DNA of 64,000 nt, taken from positions 9,111,501 to 9,175,500 of the forward strand of contig NW_018344059.1 in assembly GCF_002099425.1 (NCBI RefSeq). The letters are read 5' to 3'. The notes below the pieces were generated by a model, which was not told the DNA's origin, searched no databases, and saw only the letters and a program-made list of their open reading frames with translations. The position numbers and the translations under genes are program-made. The stretch's first letter is position 1; the number at the start of each line of letters is the position of its first letter. Positions 32,515-46,500 of the stretch are shown piece after piece. The stretch is from Phascolarctos cinereus (taxonomy: Eukaryota; Chordata; Mammalia; Diprotodontia; Phascolarctidae).

Positions 32515-35500
32515 TGATAAATAAATAAATAAATAAGGAAAATCACTTGGGTAGCTCAGTGGAGGATGGATTGGAGCAGAAAGAGAGCAATGATAGGCAA
32601 ACCAATCCTATGGGACATCAAGGCTGAGATGTCTAATAAGCAGTTGGAAATACAAGACAAGTTCAGCAGAGAGTTTAGGGTGGATAAGGAGATTTTAGAA
32701 TCATCAGCATAGAATTATAACTGAATTCATGGGATCTGATGAGATTACCGAGTGAAATAGCATAGAAAGAGAAGAGAAAAGGGCTCAGGACAGGGCCCTT
32801 TTTGATGAAGATCTATAAAATAAGACTGATTAAAAAAAAAAGCAGTCAGATCATCAGGAGCAGAGGTCTGAAAACCTAGAGAGAAGAGAATATCAAGGAG
32901 AGGAGGTTGATAGTGTCAAAGGCTACAGAGAAGTCAAAAAGGGTGGGGATTAAGAAAAAGGCAATTAAGAGATCATTGGTAACTTTGGAGAACAGTTTCA
33001 GTTGAATGATGAGGTCAGAAGCAGACTAAAAATTAGGAAGGAAATAAGAAGAAGTAGAGGTATCTATTATAGATGCCCTTCTGAACTACTTTGTAGGAAA
33101 ATGGTGAAGATTAGAGGGAAGGGAATGACTGAAGGGGCAACATACTGGAGAAGACAGGAGGTGTTTAGGAACAAGGACACATGTAGGGGGGATGGCTTTG
33201 GGAAGGAGAATTACTGAGGAAAGGAAGAGAGAGTGTGGGGTGATGTTAAGAAGGTTGGAGATGAACAGAAGGAAGAAAAAAAAGGTACAGCAAATGGCCT
33301 CACATTTCTCCTCCAGGACTTGTGTGTTGGGTGGGAAGAAAGATAAAGGAATAAGCATTGATTAAGCACCTGTTACGTACCCCGCACTGTGCTACGTGCT
33401 TTATAAATATTGTCACATTTAGATCTCACAACAACCTTGGGAGATGAGTGTTATTATTATCCCTACTTTACAGTTGACAAAACTGAGGCAGACAGAGGGT
33501 TCAGTCACTTGTCCAGGGTCATATAGCTAATACATGAGTGAGGCTGAATTTGAACTCAGATCTTCTTAACTCTAGGCCCAGTGCTCCACTCGGGAGCACC
33601 ACCACTATACCACCTTCTTGCCTGGGGTAGGTTGGGGGAGGTCCAGATTGAAGGGAAAATTTTCACTATGGAATTCCAGAGGGCACAATGGACGAGGTGA
33701 GTGGATTGGAGTGGGACATAGGAGGGGTTGATAGAAGGACAATTAGGATCAGATATTGAAAAATGGAGGTTGGCAATAGTTTGCTCCCAGGTGGCTGGGA
33801 TGGAGTAATACAGGTATAGGAAAGTAAGTATTAGGGTAGTAGTGGGTAGCAATCAATAATAATGCTCACCATTTAATGGCAACAGCTAGGGGCAAAGAAC
33901 CTTATCCATGCCGCTGATCCTCTGGGTTGACTGCTTGACTGTAGGGTGGCAGCACTGTAGCCAAGTCCCCCATGTCTGGCAAAAGGTGCTGGACAGGGCC
34001 TAGGTCTAGGACTCCTCCCACCATCCCCCTGCCCTCCCTTACTGCCCTGGACCTTTTGCTTAATGTGTATTGCCAGGAAATGTGCATTGCCAGGAGTGTA
34101 GGGTGCGTTCAGGGAAGACTAATTCCTCTGGTGTGATAGCTGCTGAGCCCTTTTCAGGGCTGCTTTCCACCTTTGGTGTCCACCTGTTCCATCTAACTCT
34201 CACCTGTGGCATGCGCAGCTGCCACACCCTGGTAAGCCATTTTGGCAGAAGGGCTGAACCGGGTTGAGGGTCACTGAGGGTCTCAAACCTGTTGGTGAGT
34301 TAGAGGGATGTCTACCCCAAGCACATGAAGACTTCCCCTGGTGGAATGGGTAGATGAGAACAATCTGTTCCAATGGCCCTGAAGGCAGCTGAAGCAGGCG
34401 CCGTGGAGTGCTTAGAGCCTGGTTAGATATCAGAGATGCCAAGGTCATCCACGGCACCTTGAGCCATCACTAGTTGTCTTGATTCTGTCCTGTCACTGGA
34501 CTGTGATGACTTTGGAGGACAGAGTGAGGCGGACGACTTCATGCAACTTTGCCTCACCTAATCCAATTTACGCATGAATCAAAAGACATCACCCATACCA
34601 TTTTACCTATCTCAAAGATCTGTGGTGACTGGCAAGTGACAAAGAAGCAGGTGCGGACACACTGGGAATTGTGGTCACAGTCCTGTGCACAGGTGGACCA
34701 GGTCACATAGGGTTGTTTTCTCACCGGACACAGCAGTGGGATTCAGCAGCCCCCTGGGTATCTGAGCAGCCTTTTAAGGACTGCACTGCTCACCTCCTGG
34801 TGTGAGGGAGGGGCTAGAAAAGGTTTACTTAGAAACAGTCCCAGAACGAGCCATTATCCTTCTATTGATGCATTTTTCACAATAATTCCATTATTCCTTT
34901 AATGTTCTACAGATTACATCATGGGTGAAGAGTAGCTATGGTTAAATAAAAATTTTAGGATGAAGCTTAGATAAGATTTATCTGATTATTATTGTTGTTG
35001 TTAACCCTGGATCTCAGAGGCTGGATGCTAGAAAAGACTTTTCCAAGATAATTCCATAAAAGGGCTAGAATATGAGTGAACAAACAAAAATAAGAGCTCA
35101 TACCATTTTTCCCCTCCAAATTGGACTATACTTCTTAAAGTGCTAACAGTAAAGAAGAGGCAGCATGATATAATGCAAACCATACTGATTCTAAGAATCA
35201 AAGTCCCAGGGTTCTGGTTTTGGCTTTGTGTCTCTGAAAGTCACTTAGCCTCTCTAGGACAGTCCCCATATACTAAGTGAGAGAGTTGTACTACATAATC
35301 CCTAAACCTTTTCCTACTTGATCATTCTATGATGCTAAGGTTTGACCCAAGCGATTGTTCTGTGATTTTAAGGGTCCACTGAGCTCTAATAGTTTATCTC
35401 CCTATCCAAAAGATAAAAACTACAATATCTGTTATACCCTTTTTACAGCCCAGAGCTGTTTTGTTGATTAACTGGGATGATGAGTGTGAAATGCTATGTA

Positions 35501-38500
35501 AACTGTAAAGAAATATATATTTTTAACCAATTATTTAAAATGGTGATAAACATAATCACCAATAATTATTAATAATACCAAAATAACTCTAGAGGGAAAA
35601 GGGTTTACTTAGAAACATACCTTCAGTTTGTCTTTTCTTATTTTGGAGTCCTTAGCATTGGAAGTTTTCATGGCAATGATCTTGACCAACTTGATATTTT
35701 CCACCTTCAACCACTGTTCAAAGTCGTTCAGGAGTTTGGAGAAATCGTCATTGCTTTCTTCTTCTTCGGACAGACTTCCCTACATAAGGAGAAAGCACTG
35801 GATATGAAAATCAATCACTGCCAGCTGGTCTTCCTTGTTCCATTTTAGAAAGGACAAGAATGGAGAAAGGAAGACTCAGAATGAAAAGTCATTCAATTCA
35901 TATACATAGAAGAAAGAGTGCTGAATTTCTTATTAGCTCAGCCTTCACTTTTACTTTCTCCAATAGTTATTTGGAATTTCTTAGAAACAGGACAGAGAGC
36001 AAAGCGATCACTTCTATTTGGGATTTTGACTTTTAAATAAAATCATGGATCTAGGGATGGGAAAAGACTTTTTTAATTAAAATCATTCCTGTTTCAATCA
36101 AAGACTCTAATCTCTAAAAATAGTCTAGGTTACAGGAGTAGTAGCTTCAAGATGAAATCAGACCCAATTGGAATGGGAAGCTTTCAAGGATAGAATTCTA
36201 AAAACAAATAAATACAATAAGGAAAAAAGGGAAATGTGTATAAAGAGATTGATATGGATGTTCAGGAAAATCAATGATCAATTTAGGATTTTAAAAAGAC
36301 ATGCAGAAGATGGAATCAAGGACTGGCAATGACAGAATAAATACAAAATCATGCCACATTTCTGTAAGAATAACGTAGTATTGTTCAGTCATTCAGTCAC
36401 GTCTGACCATGGACCATAGCATGCTAATATTGTCAATGGGGTTTTCTTGGCAAAGACATTGGAGTGGTTTGCCATTTCCTTCTCCAATATAAGAATAATG
36501 TAGGGGATATTGATACCCAGAATGAGCTGAGGTGGTGAGGAATGCTAAAGACAATCAAGAAATTTTTTTTTTAGCTATTTAGGGGCAAAGAGAAGGATCA
36601 AAGAAGGAATAGGACCACTGGTTGGGGTGGATGAGACTATGATAATAGATGGAGGAGAGAAGACAGACTGCTTAACTCTTATTTTGATTCTTTCTTATCT
36701 GCCTGGTAAGACTTAGGAGACAATTTGGTTAATAGGGAGTTTAAACCCAAGATTAATAATTACCGGGCCCTGTTATGAACCATATCACAGGGTCCTCAAA
36801 GAGCTCTGAGATATGATTACTGGACCTCTTTCAGGGAATCTGCAAAAGATTATGGAGAATTAGAGAGCCCCCACAAGGCTGAGGTTAGGAGAAAAAAGTA
36901 GAGTCTGCAAAGTATAAGCCAATAAGCTAGTCTTTAATCTCTGACAAAATTCTAGGGCAAAATAGTAGCTAATGAACACTTATAAAGGTGGTGATCACAG
37001 AGAACCTTCCTGAACAGGACATGCCAGATTAACTTCAGTTCATTTTTTGACAGATTTAAAAGACTGGCAAATCAGGGGCAGGCCATAATTATAAATGATC
37101 TATATTTTAGCAAAGAATCCGACAAAGTCTCTAATGTGATACTTGTGGACACGGTAGTAAGTTATGGATTATACTACTGTCCAATTAATTAGATTCAGAG
37201 CCGTTTGGAAGACTAGACCCAAAGAGTATTTTAACTCAATTTGAGGAGAGGTCATTACTGGAGCGTCCCAGGATTAGTATCTTGTATTATTTGATACTTT
37301 ATTAATGATGTTAATAAAAGCATATATGGTATGCACCCCCAATTTGCAGATGAAACAAATTGAAGTGTGAAATGAAAGCACATTGGATGGTAGATTAAGA
37401 AATCACAATCATAGCTCAAGTAACTATGATGATGGGCCAAGCCTAATAATGTGTTATTCGATAGAGATAAATGTAAAATCCTACAATTAGGTTTAATACC
37501 CCTTCCCCCAGCTTTGTAATCCCATCTTATTCTGCATTAGAAGAGGCAGAATTTCCAGAAGAAGGGAGGGAGGTTCCACTGTATGCTGTCCTGATCAGAC
37601 CACCAGTTCTGGACACTATATGTTAGGAAGAACATTGATAATTTGGAGTGCATCCACAGGAGGGCAACAAAGATGGTGAAATTTTAAGATTATGCCATTA
37701 GAAGATTGGTTGAAACAAGTAGGGATGTTCAATTCAGCAAAGATGTATTACGTACCTCCTATATTTGAGGCAGCAAATTAAGTGCTGGAAATATAAAGGG
37801 GAAACAAAAGAATCCCTCACTGCAAGAAGCTTAATTTTACCAGGATGATACAACAGGTACATGTGAAAAATGAAAAGTATTTGCTAAGTAATTTCAAGGG
37901 AGAGAATTCTCTGCCTCTCAAGGGGAAGTGGAATAGTCCAATGTTTCACTCATATAAGAGGTGTAAGTAAAGCTATACTGTAAAGAGAGCTATGGATTCT
38001 ACAAGGCAGAGGTAGGTAGAGGGTACATTCTCTCAGACATAGGTGATCACTTGTGCAAATGTCCAAAGATAAGAGACAGAATGCCATGTACCAGAAATAG
38101 CTAGCAGGCTAGTTTTGCTAGAGCAACGAATCCATGAAGGGGAATACTAGGAAATAAGACTGAAAAAGTAAGTGGAAACCAGGTTACAGAAATCTTCAAA
38201 TGTCAATCAAAGGAATTCCTATTTTTATCCTAGAAATAAGACTGAAATATTAAAGATACTTGGAGAAAGGGTGATGACATGGTCAGATCTGCGTTTTAGG
38301 AGTCTCATTCTGGAAACTGTGTAGAGCATGGGTTGGAGAAGGGAGAGATTGGATGTAAGGAGACCAATTTGGAGATTACTGAGTCAAAGTGAAAGGTGCT
38401 CAGGGCCTGAATTAGAGCAGATGCTATGTAAGTAGATGGAGGCGGGATTTGGGAGGGAGAAGATATAGGAAGAGCTGTGGAAGCAAAACCACCAAAACGT

Positions 38501-41500
38501 ATCAACTAATTATAAATGGAGATTTAGGGAAAAAAATCAATGATAGCACTGAGAAGATTAAAATTGATACTGTATCATTTATTTATTAATCCTATTTACC
38601 ATTAATTGATGGTGTATTTTAACTGCTTAATTCATGGTTCCCTGTCTCTGAACTTGGTTTAGAATTCAGCTAGTCTATAATGGATTGAATTTAAAAATCC
38701 AGATTTCCTACAAATCATTGATCTATTCTTGCCTCAAGGAATTTAGCTGACTTTGGTGGATGCATGTGAACACAAAGGAATTGGGTCTAATATCTTTATA
38801 CCACCAAATTACCTCTCAAGGATGTCTGGTTTGTTGTCCAAAAAGTCTGGTGCTGTCTTTTATCTGCACTCAAACAATGAGCACTTAGTCTCAGTAGAGA
38901 AGGAGGGGATCATTGCTAGCCCCTATTATCAAACTTCCAACCAGTCATATTGTTCCCTGTGCCTCAGCTCTGTAACCAATCATTTTGCCCTCAATACTGT
39001 GATGTCATCTAGTTCTGTTCTTTGCTCTGTATGCCCCGAAACATATAAAATGGGAGCTGTCAGCTTGGGGCCTTTGGCATAAATGGAGGTAATCCACTGA
39101 CTCCTTCATTGACAGGTAGCCTGCCTCTGTTAATAAATGTTATCTTGGTCAGAGAATTGTCTCAGTTTACTCTTTTGTTCAATCTCACCTATGATAGCAT
39201 CAAGTTGTCAGGATAGTGGTGTCATCTAATAGAAATGGGGAAATTTGAAGGAGGGATAGATTTTAGGAAAAATATTAGTTTTGTTTTGAATATTTTGAAT
39301 TTGAATATGAAAAGTCTGACTTGAGATGTCCAAGAGTAGCTATACAGCAGGTAGTAATATATGACTGGTGTTCAGGGGAGATGTTAGGACCAGACAGATA
39401 GATTTAGAAATCACTAGCATACAAATGAACTGAATTGATGAGAGATGATGAGATCATTTGATGAGTTTTATAAAATGAAAAGGAATAATCTCTTCCCTGT
39501 CTACTTCACAAAGTTATGGTCAAGATCAAATGAAATAATGGATGTTGAAGGGCTATGAAAATTAAGGTGTTATATGTCTAGGCTACTGAGTGTAAGTTAT
39601 TAACATTCTACCTCCCTTATCAGTTTCCTCGCTTCCATTTGAGAGAAAGCGGTCTCCCTTGGCATGCCTTAGTAAGGCATATTGAATGCATCCAAGATCA
39701 GTTTTGATTTGGGTAAGGCCTTCCTGGAGTATATGAGTCAACAATGTATTTTCATTTTTCAAAAAGCCCAGACCCAGGGGCCCTGCATAGTCAAAATGCT
39801 ACTAGTTCATTCTGGAAGTCAAGAGCCCAATCACTTGTGAACAGTGAGAATCCAATCATATGTCATGCTTCCCATACGTAGGGGGCTACTAATCCTAGTG
39901 CTAGGCTGGGAGTCAGAAGATCTGAATTTAAGAACCAGATCTGTCACATTTCCTCTCTAGTCCTTATTTTCCTTATCTCTAAAGTTGGAGTGTCATACGG
40001 ATCAGTGTAAAGCAAATTATCTTACATTTATAAAGACTTTTTCAATTTCTCCCATAGCCTTCACTTATGTTACCATGATTGCTATGGTTGTGATATTCTC
40101 CCACTTGCATGGTTCTGGGGATCAGAGACAGGAAGTTACTTGAGCTCACCCAAATGAAATGAGTACCAATAGATTTATGGATATTTAGGATGCTATGGAT
40201 TGAGTCCCATTTGGCAGTAGATGGTAGAACCATCATTATTATTCAGGAGTTTCACACTAAATAGCAATACTACTGTGGACAGGAGATCTATAATTTCATT
40301 TGATAGCAGGGAAGCAATAGGGATGAAAACCGAAGTCAAAATAAGAGACCATCGTACTTCATCAACGTCCCATAATAAGAATAGCTGGTCTGCAAATTAG
40401 GAAACTAGAGTTCTAGTCCCAGCTCTGCCTCATAACTTTGCAGTCTTGGGAAAGGCACTTAACTTGGAGAGTCTGTCTCTTCACCAATATAATATGGATA
40501 GTAAACCCCTTCTAAGTTATGCTTTCAAAATTCTTTCAAATGTGCTATCTTTATATAAGCCTCATGATAAGCTTTTTTGGTAGAACAAGAATTATTTTTT
40601 ATCATTGTTATCCTTTTCTTTTTCCTTACTAAGCTGAAGAGAACCAAATTTCGAGGGAAGAAGCTCCAATAGAATTCTGAGTTTACCTTTTCTCCATAAA
40701 GCTCTGTTTGTAGTGGGGAATAGAGAAGCTTTATGTGCGGTGGAGAGGGACAAAAAAAGGATGAACATCACTGTCATGGGTAATAGGGAGCCACTGGAGT
40801 TTTTTTGAGTAGGAGAGTGATATAGATAGACCTTCACTTAAGGAAAATCACTTCGTAGCAGTGTGGATGTTGGATTGAAGTGAGGACACACTTGAGAAAG
40901 AGAGACGAAATAGTCCAGGCAAGAGGTTATGAGGGCCTGAATTAATATGGTGATAGCGAAAAGTGGATGGATATAAGAGATGCCTTGGAGGTAGAAACAA
41001 ATTTTGGCAAATGACTGGCTACTTGGCATGAAAGAAAAGGAAGAGTTAGGGTTAATGCCAAGTCTGCAAACCTGGGAGACATGAAGAATAGTGAAGCCTT
41101 TGTCAAAAGCAAAGGAAATTCAAAAGAGGTAGGTTTTGGAGGAAAGATGAGTGCAGTTTTGGACATGCTATCTATGCGATATCTAATTTGAAAGGTCCAA
41201 TAGAAAGCTGGTGATAATAGGACTGAAGCTCATAGGAAGAAATAGGGACACATATATAAATCTGGAAATCACCTGCATAGTGATAATAATTAAACCTATG
41301 GAAGCGGATAAGGTCACCAAGCAAAAGAATGTAAAACAAAGATGGCCCAGGACAGAGCCTTGGGGTATACCCACAATTATGTGGTGTGATGTGGATGAAG
41401 AGCCTGCAAAGGAGGCTGAGAAGAAATGGTCAGGAGAGAGTTCTGTAATAAAAACTCAGAGAAAAAGAAAGGACCCAGGAAGTGATGAACAGTGTCAAAT

Positions 41501-43554
41501 GTGGGTCAAATACTGCAGAAAAGTCAAGGATGAGGACTGAGAAAAAGGAATGTCTAATTTGAAAATTAAAGAGCTCATTGAATGATGAAGCCAGAAGGCA
41601 GATGGCAAAAGTCTGAGAAGTGATAGAAAAGTGGAGGCAACAAGTAAAATGGCTTTTTCTTAAAGCATTTTTTGGGGGCGGCATAAACTGCCTATGGAAG
41701 ATGGCACTTGAATGATTTTTTAATGCAACTGAGAATTTTAAGAGGCCAAGGAGAGGGAGGGAGAACATACCAGTCATGGAAAACAGCTTATGCAAAGGTC
41801 AGGACACACAAGATAGTGATAGCCGAGTTGTAAAAGGGAGGGAAGATTCAGGATAGACTGAGGGAAGAGGAGGGTCCTCTGAAGGTTTTTGTGACAGAGG
41901 AGGCTTGATGATAGGTAGTGGGGAAGAAACCAGTTGAGCTAGCAAGAGATTAAAGATTAGAAAGAAGGGGTGATTATTGGGGCATTTTCCTAGAGAAAAC
42001 AGGAGAGTATGGGATTAAAGGTACATGTAGAAGGGTTGTCCTTGGTCAGTAGGAAAGTAGTCTCTTCATCAGAGACCGCAGTAAAAAAATGGTGTCAAGG
42101 GGTTTTGAGATGTAGAGAATGGGAGAAGAGGGAGCTTGTGTAAATCCCCTTTATTTTCTCAGTATTTTGAAGGGTCTTCAGCAAAGAGAACCCCAAGGGT
42201 CCTCATGGAACTCTGGTATATTTTTCTAGGTGAAAAATGGGAGTGGGAGTTGGAGAGTGAGTGGAATTGATACTCCACGGTACTTGGCTCCAGAGTCTCT
42301 AATCACCTGCTTAGTGCTCATTCTCTTCCTTAGAGAATACTACCCAAAACCTTTACTCACCTTACTCCGGTGCCTAGGAACAGAGTCCACAGCATCGAGG
42401 AGAAACCCACGCTTTGGGATACTGTTGGAAAAAACCAATTTCTTCCCTGGATCCAACTCCTTGTTTTTTAGCTGCCACTTCCTGATGAGGCTGGAAGACA
42501 CAAAGCAATCCAATAAATATTATGATATTGATGTGCATCTATGACTCACACTTTCAGAGGGACTCAAAAGACATATTCCTCTGTTCGGGCTCATGCGACA
42601 ACAAAAAGACAGACAAGAAACATATTTCACAAAAATCTTTGGAAAGCCAAGACACAGTACTGGGTAGCAAGCTCTCCCCAGCCATTTCATATCTTTGATA
42701 GTTCCTATGAGCATCCCTGAAGCCAATGGTTCAATCCCATGACCCTCAAGGCATGCAACAAATGTTGACTGATGATGATGATGATGAAGAGGTAAAGGGG
42801 AGTAGAGTGTAACACATTTATATTGAGAGGTCGTGGAAAAAAAACATCCTACATCCTTTTTTGTCCCTATATTTGGAATATTGCAAAATATTCCTCTTAA
42901 GGGACACTCTTCCCCCATATTGAAAGCAGTAAGTAAAACATTTTGAAAGCCAATGGTTGTCTTACCAAACCATCGATTTTGATCACCATGACTTAGTCAT
43001 ATGGGAAATACTGATGCTCAGTCTCCACTTCTGGCTGTGGAAAAAAACAACCAGATACCCTTCAGAGTAGCTGTGGTGTAGTAGAAAGAAGACTGGATTT
43101 GGAGTCAGAAGACCAGGGTTCAAATCCATGTTCTGGCACTTACTAAATATAAAACTTTAGAACAGACATTTAAGCTCTCTGTCCCTCAGCTTCATCATCT
43201 GCAAAATGGGAATAATAATATCTGAATTCCTACCATCTCTGTCTTTTCACACCTACTTCCACAAACTGCAATCTAGTGAGACTGGCCTCTTTGCTGTACC
43301 TCATATACAATCCTCCACTTCCCAACTCTGCATTTTCACTGGCTGTCCCTCATGCCTGGAATTCTCTTCCTTCTCACTTCTACTTTCTGGCTTCTCTGCC
43401 TTCTTTCAAATATGAGCTAAAATTACACCTGTTGTAAGAAGCCTTTCCTGATCCTCCTTAATTCTAGTGTCTTCCCTCTGTGATCACCTCCAAATTTATC
43501 CTGTGTATATCATGTGTGTGTATACATACATTGTGTATATATGTATGTGTATAC

Positions 43555-43591
<37 letters not shown>

Positions 43592-46500
43592 GTTGTTGGC
43601 ATGTTGTCTTCCCCATTAGACTATGAGCTTTTTGAGAACAGGGACTCTTTTATCTTTCTTTGAATCCCCAGTATTTAGCTCAGCGCCTGGCACATAGTAG
43701 GCATTTACTAAATTCTTGTTGACTATACTCTTCTCCGACAATTTAGCAGCATCACTAAACCCTGGAAGTGACCATGGATTCTCAATAGTTCTTCATTTGG
43801 AACATAAGCTTTGGCAGGTCCTAGCAAATTGGAAAACCATTGAGGAGGTGGCTAGTGATGTACTGTATCTGTTTCCTGGACCTGATGACCTAAGGTAGGA
43901 GAAAGTCTTAGGTCATAAATTTCTTCAGCAACAGTAACTCATGAAAGAGGAGCTGAGATTTTTGCAGTGGAGGAACCATCCTCAGGTATCAATCATCTTT
44001 AATGAGAGAGAAAATTTGAAACCTAAAGTTTTAAAAACATATGTTAAAAAAAAGTTTTCACATGCTACTGGGAAATAAGAAATATAGAAAATGGGGACAG
44101 AAGTCTATCCTGCCCTACAGGAAAATAGAAGGGGAAGGGGATGAGAGAAGGGGAGAGAGATAGAAGAGAGGACAGACTAAGGGAAGGGATATTCAGAATG
44201 CATGCCATCTTGGGGTGGGGGGAGGGGGAGATCGGGTGAAAATTTGGAACTCAAAAACTTGTGGAAGTGAATGTTGAAAACATTAAAAATAAATAAATTT
44301 ATATTAAAAAAATAAAAATAAAAAGTAAAAAAAAATCATCTTTAATGTCTACAGCCAAGGAAAAAAATGAAAACAAAGCCTTCTATCTCTAGTCCCCATA
44401 AGTGAGAGAATGGGAGGCTTCTTCTCTCATGGCTTATGACAGCCTAACCTCCACATCTTCACAATATGAGACTTGGAAGGGACTTTATTCACCTAGCCCA
44501 ACCTTCTCACTTTACAATGGGGGAAACAGAGAGCTACAAAAGGAAAATGACTTGCCAAAGTCCCCACAGAAAGGCAGTGGCAAAATGAGAATTAGCATTT
44601 TGTTTCCTGGAGTCCAGCACAGCACTGCAACCTTTACATGGGACCAAAGGAGCAGCAGTCTGCTGATAGAACTTAACTGATGGCAGTACAGGGCCAATGC
44701 ACAGCTAGCATTACTATACGTTTCAGAGGATGTGATAAAGATGTCTTTTTCATTAAGCAAACTTAATGTCTGAAAATCCAGATCTTCCTATGTCCAAAAG
44801 ACACATTTGGCAATGATAGTTCATGATACCAAAAGAATTCTTTGCTTCAGCAAAGGATTCACAATACAATTTCTTTGAATAGCAAGCTCCCTTGCTGTGT
44901 TAAAAGTATGATATGATTTGTAAAAATTAGGTTGAAAAATAACATTGTAAGAACAGGAATAGTTCTCATAAAGTAAGACAAATGACTAATGGTCATATAG
45001 TTTCATGAGAAAGCTGAAAAGGACCTTAGAGATCATCTATTCCAATCATCACTTTACAAGAGAGGAAACTGAAGTCAAAAAACATAAAACTATTTGCCTA
45101 AGTTTACAAAAGTTTTAAATGGCAGAGTTGGGATTTGGACATAGATCAAAGTCCTATCCATTAAACCAATGGAAACTAAAAACATAGACACTGTGAATAT
45201 TACCTAAAAGACAATATTAGATAACCACTTTGAAGAAAGTATTCTCAATAAAAAGTCTGTGGCACCTGAAACTGTCTTTAGTCATTCCAAAGTAGATTAT
45301 GAAATGCAAAATCAACTTAACTGTCATTAAAAATGAATAAACAAAAATAAATAGCTGTAGTCAGAATCCCTTTTGGAAAACATGGCTCATTGCAATAAGT
45401 ACTTGGATGTACTGAAAGTTGCCATGTTCTTAAAGTATACATACTCACTATAGGGCTTTACAATAGGATACTGAGTCAGAAAATATTAGTTGAACTTCTT
45501 CTATTGAACTCATGAACATTTTATTGGCATGTTGTGCAATCCACCATATGTAGTTGGATGGATAGCCCAGTGAGTTGTTCTATTAGTTTGCATATCTAGG
45601 AAGGCATTGCTAATGGACAATAAGCTAGGTGGATCCAGATGTGAATCAGAGTAAGATAGTGGGCAGGATCCCATTTGGAAACTAGACAGTCTTTAGCGAT
45701 CCCACCATGTTCCTTGCCACAAAATTCCACCTTTTTAATATCAATATTCTCTTGTTGATGCTGATAGGTAATTAATAATGAGATACCATGATCTTAAAGG
45801 GAATTGCAGTGGACCAAAGGGTTATAGAAAGATGTATGATAAGAGTACATAAGTAGGCTACAGCATATTACTAAGAAGAATCATATAAAACATTTACACT
45901 GGTAGAGATAATGCTCACATTATTAATGAGATCAAGGATCCATTGAAGAAAATACTATATGCAAGGCTCTGCAATAAGAGAAACAGAGCTCTAACCAAAT
46001 ACAATGAGTCTGTAATGAAGGTGGCCCTGGGCATCCTCATATGTGTGCCATTTACATATGTATGACACAGTTTTTAAAACACTTCAAATTATTTCACCAA
46101 AAGCTTCATCTGTCTTTCTAAATATTGGGTCACAAGCATCGTTTGAAAATGGAAAGAAAATGTCTTAGATATCTGTTTACCTCAACAATGTTTCCTGAAG
46201 CAACTTCAGAGCCTTCCAAGACTCCGTCAGTTCCTTTAATTCCCCCTGGACAAGAGCTGCTCCCTCAAGAGATGATGTCTCCATTACCAGTTGGCCATGA
46301 GCTTCGATCAAGTGCAATTGTACCTCCTTATCAGGGAATTCAGCCACCAGCCTCTGAAAGACGAGTGGCTCAATGTCAAAATTTATAATTTACAAGTAAG
46401 ATACCTGCCAGTCATTCATTAGATTGGGGATGGGAAGTGGGGATTGATCTAGAACCAAATAATCTTTCCTCTTTAAAAGGATGAGCAATTTTAGCAGGGT

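Larger units (their letters stand above)
32062..33335 (-). mobile_element. Long antisense L2 split by a SINE
   Basis: TGACATGGTCAGACTTGTGCTTTAGGAAAATCACTTGG before the SINE continues after it as GTAGCTCAGTGGAGGATGGATTGG, then the ORF2 region (CCTAGAGAGAAGAGAATATCAAGG, GGTAACTTTGGAGAACAG). Confidence 0.9.

Noticed and set aside
32340-32535. Regularly spaced repeats considered as a CRISPR-like array
   Set aside because: Tetranucleotide satellite in a SINE tail of a mammalian genome; no distinct spacers.
46125-46388. Plus-strand 87-codon frame over SYNE3 exon f
   Set aside because: Antisense shadow of the minus-strand exon.
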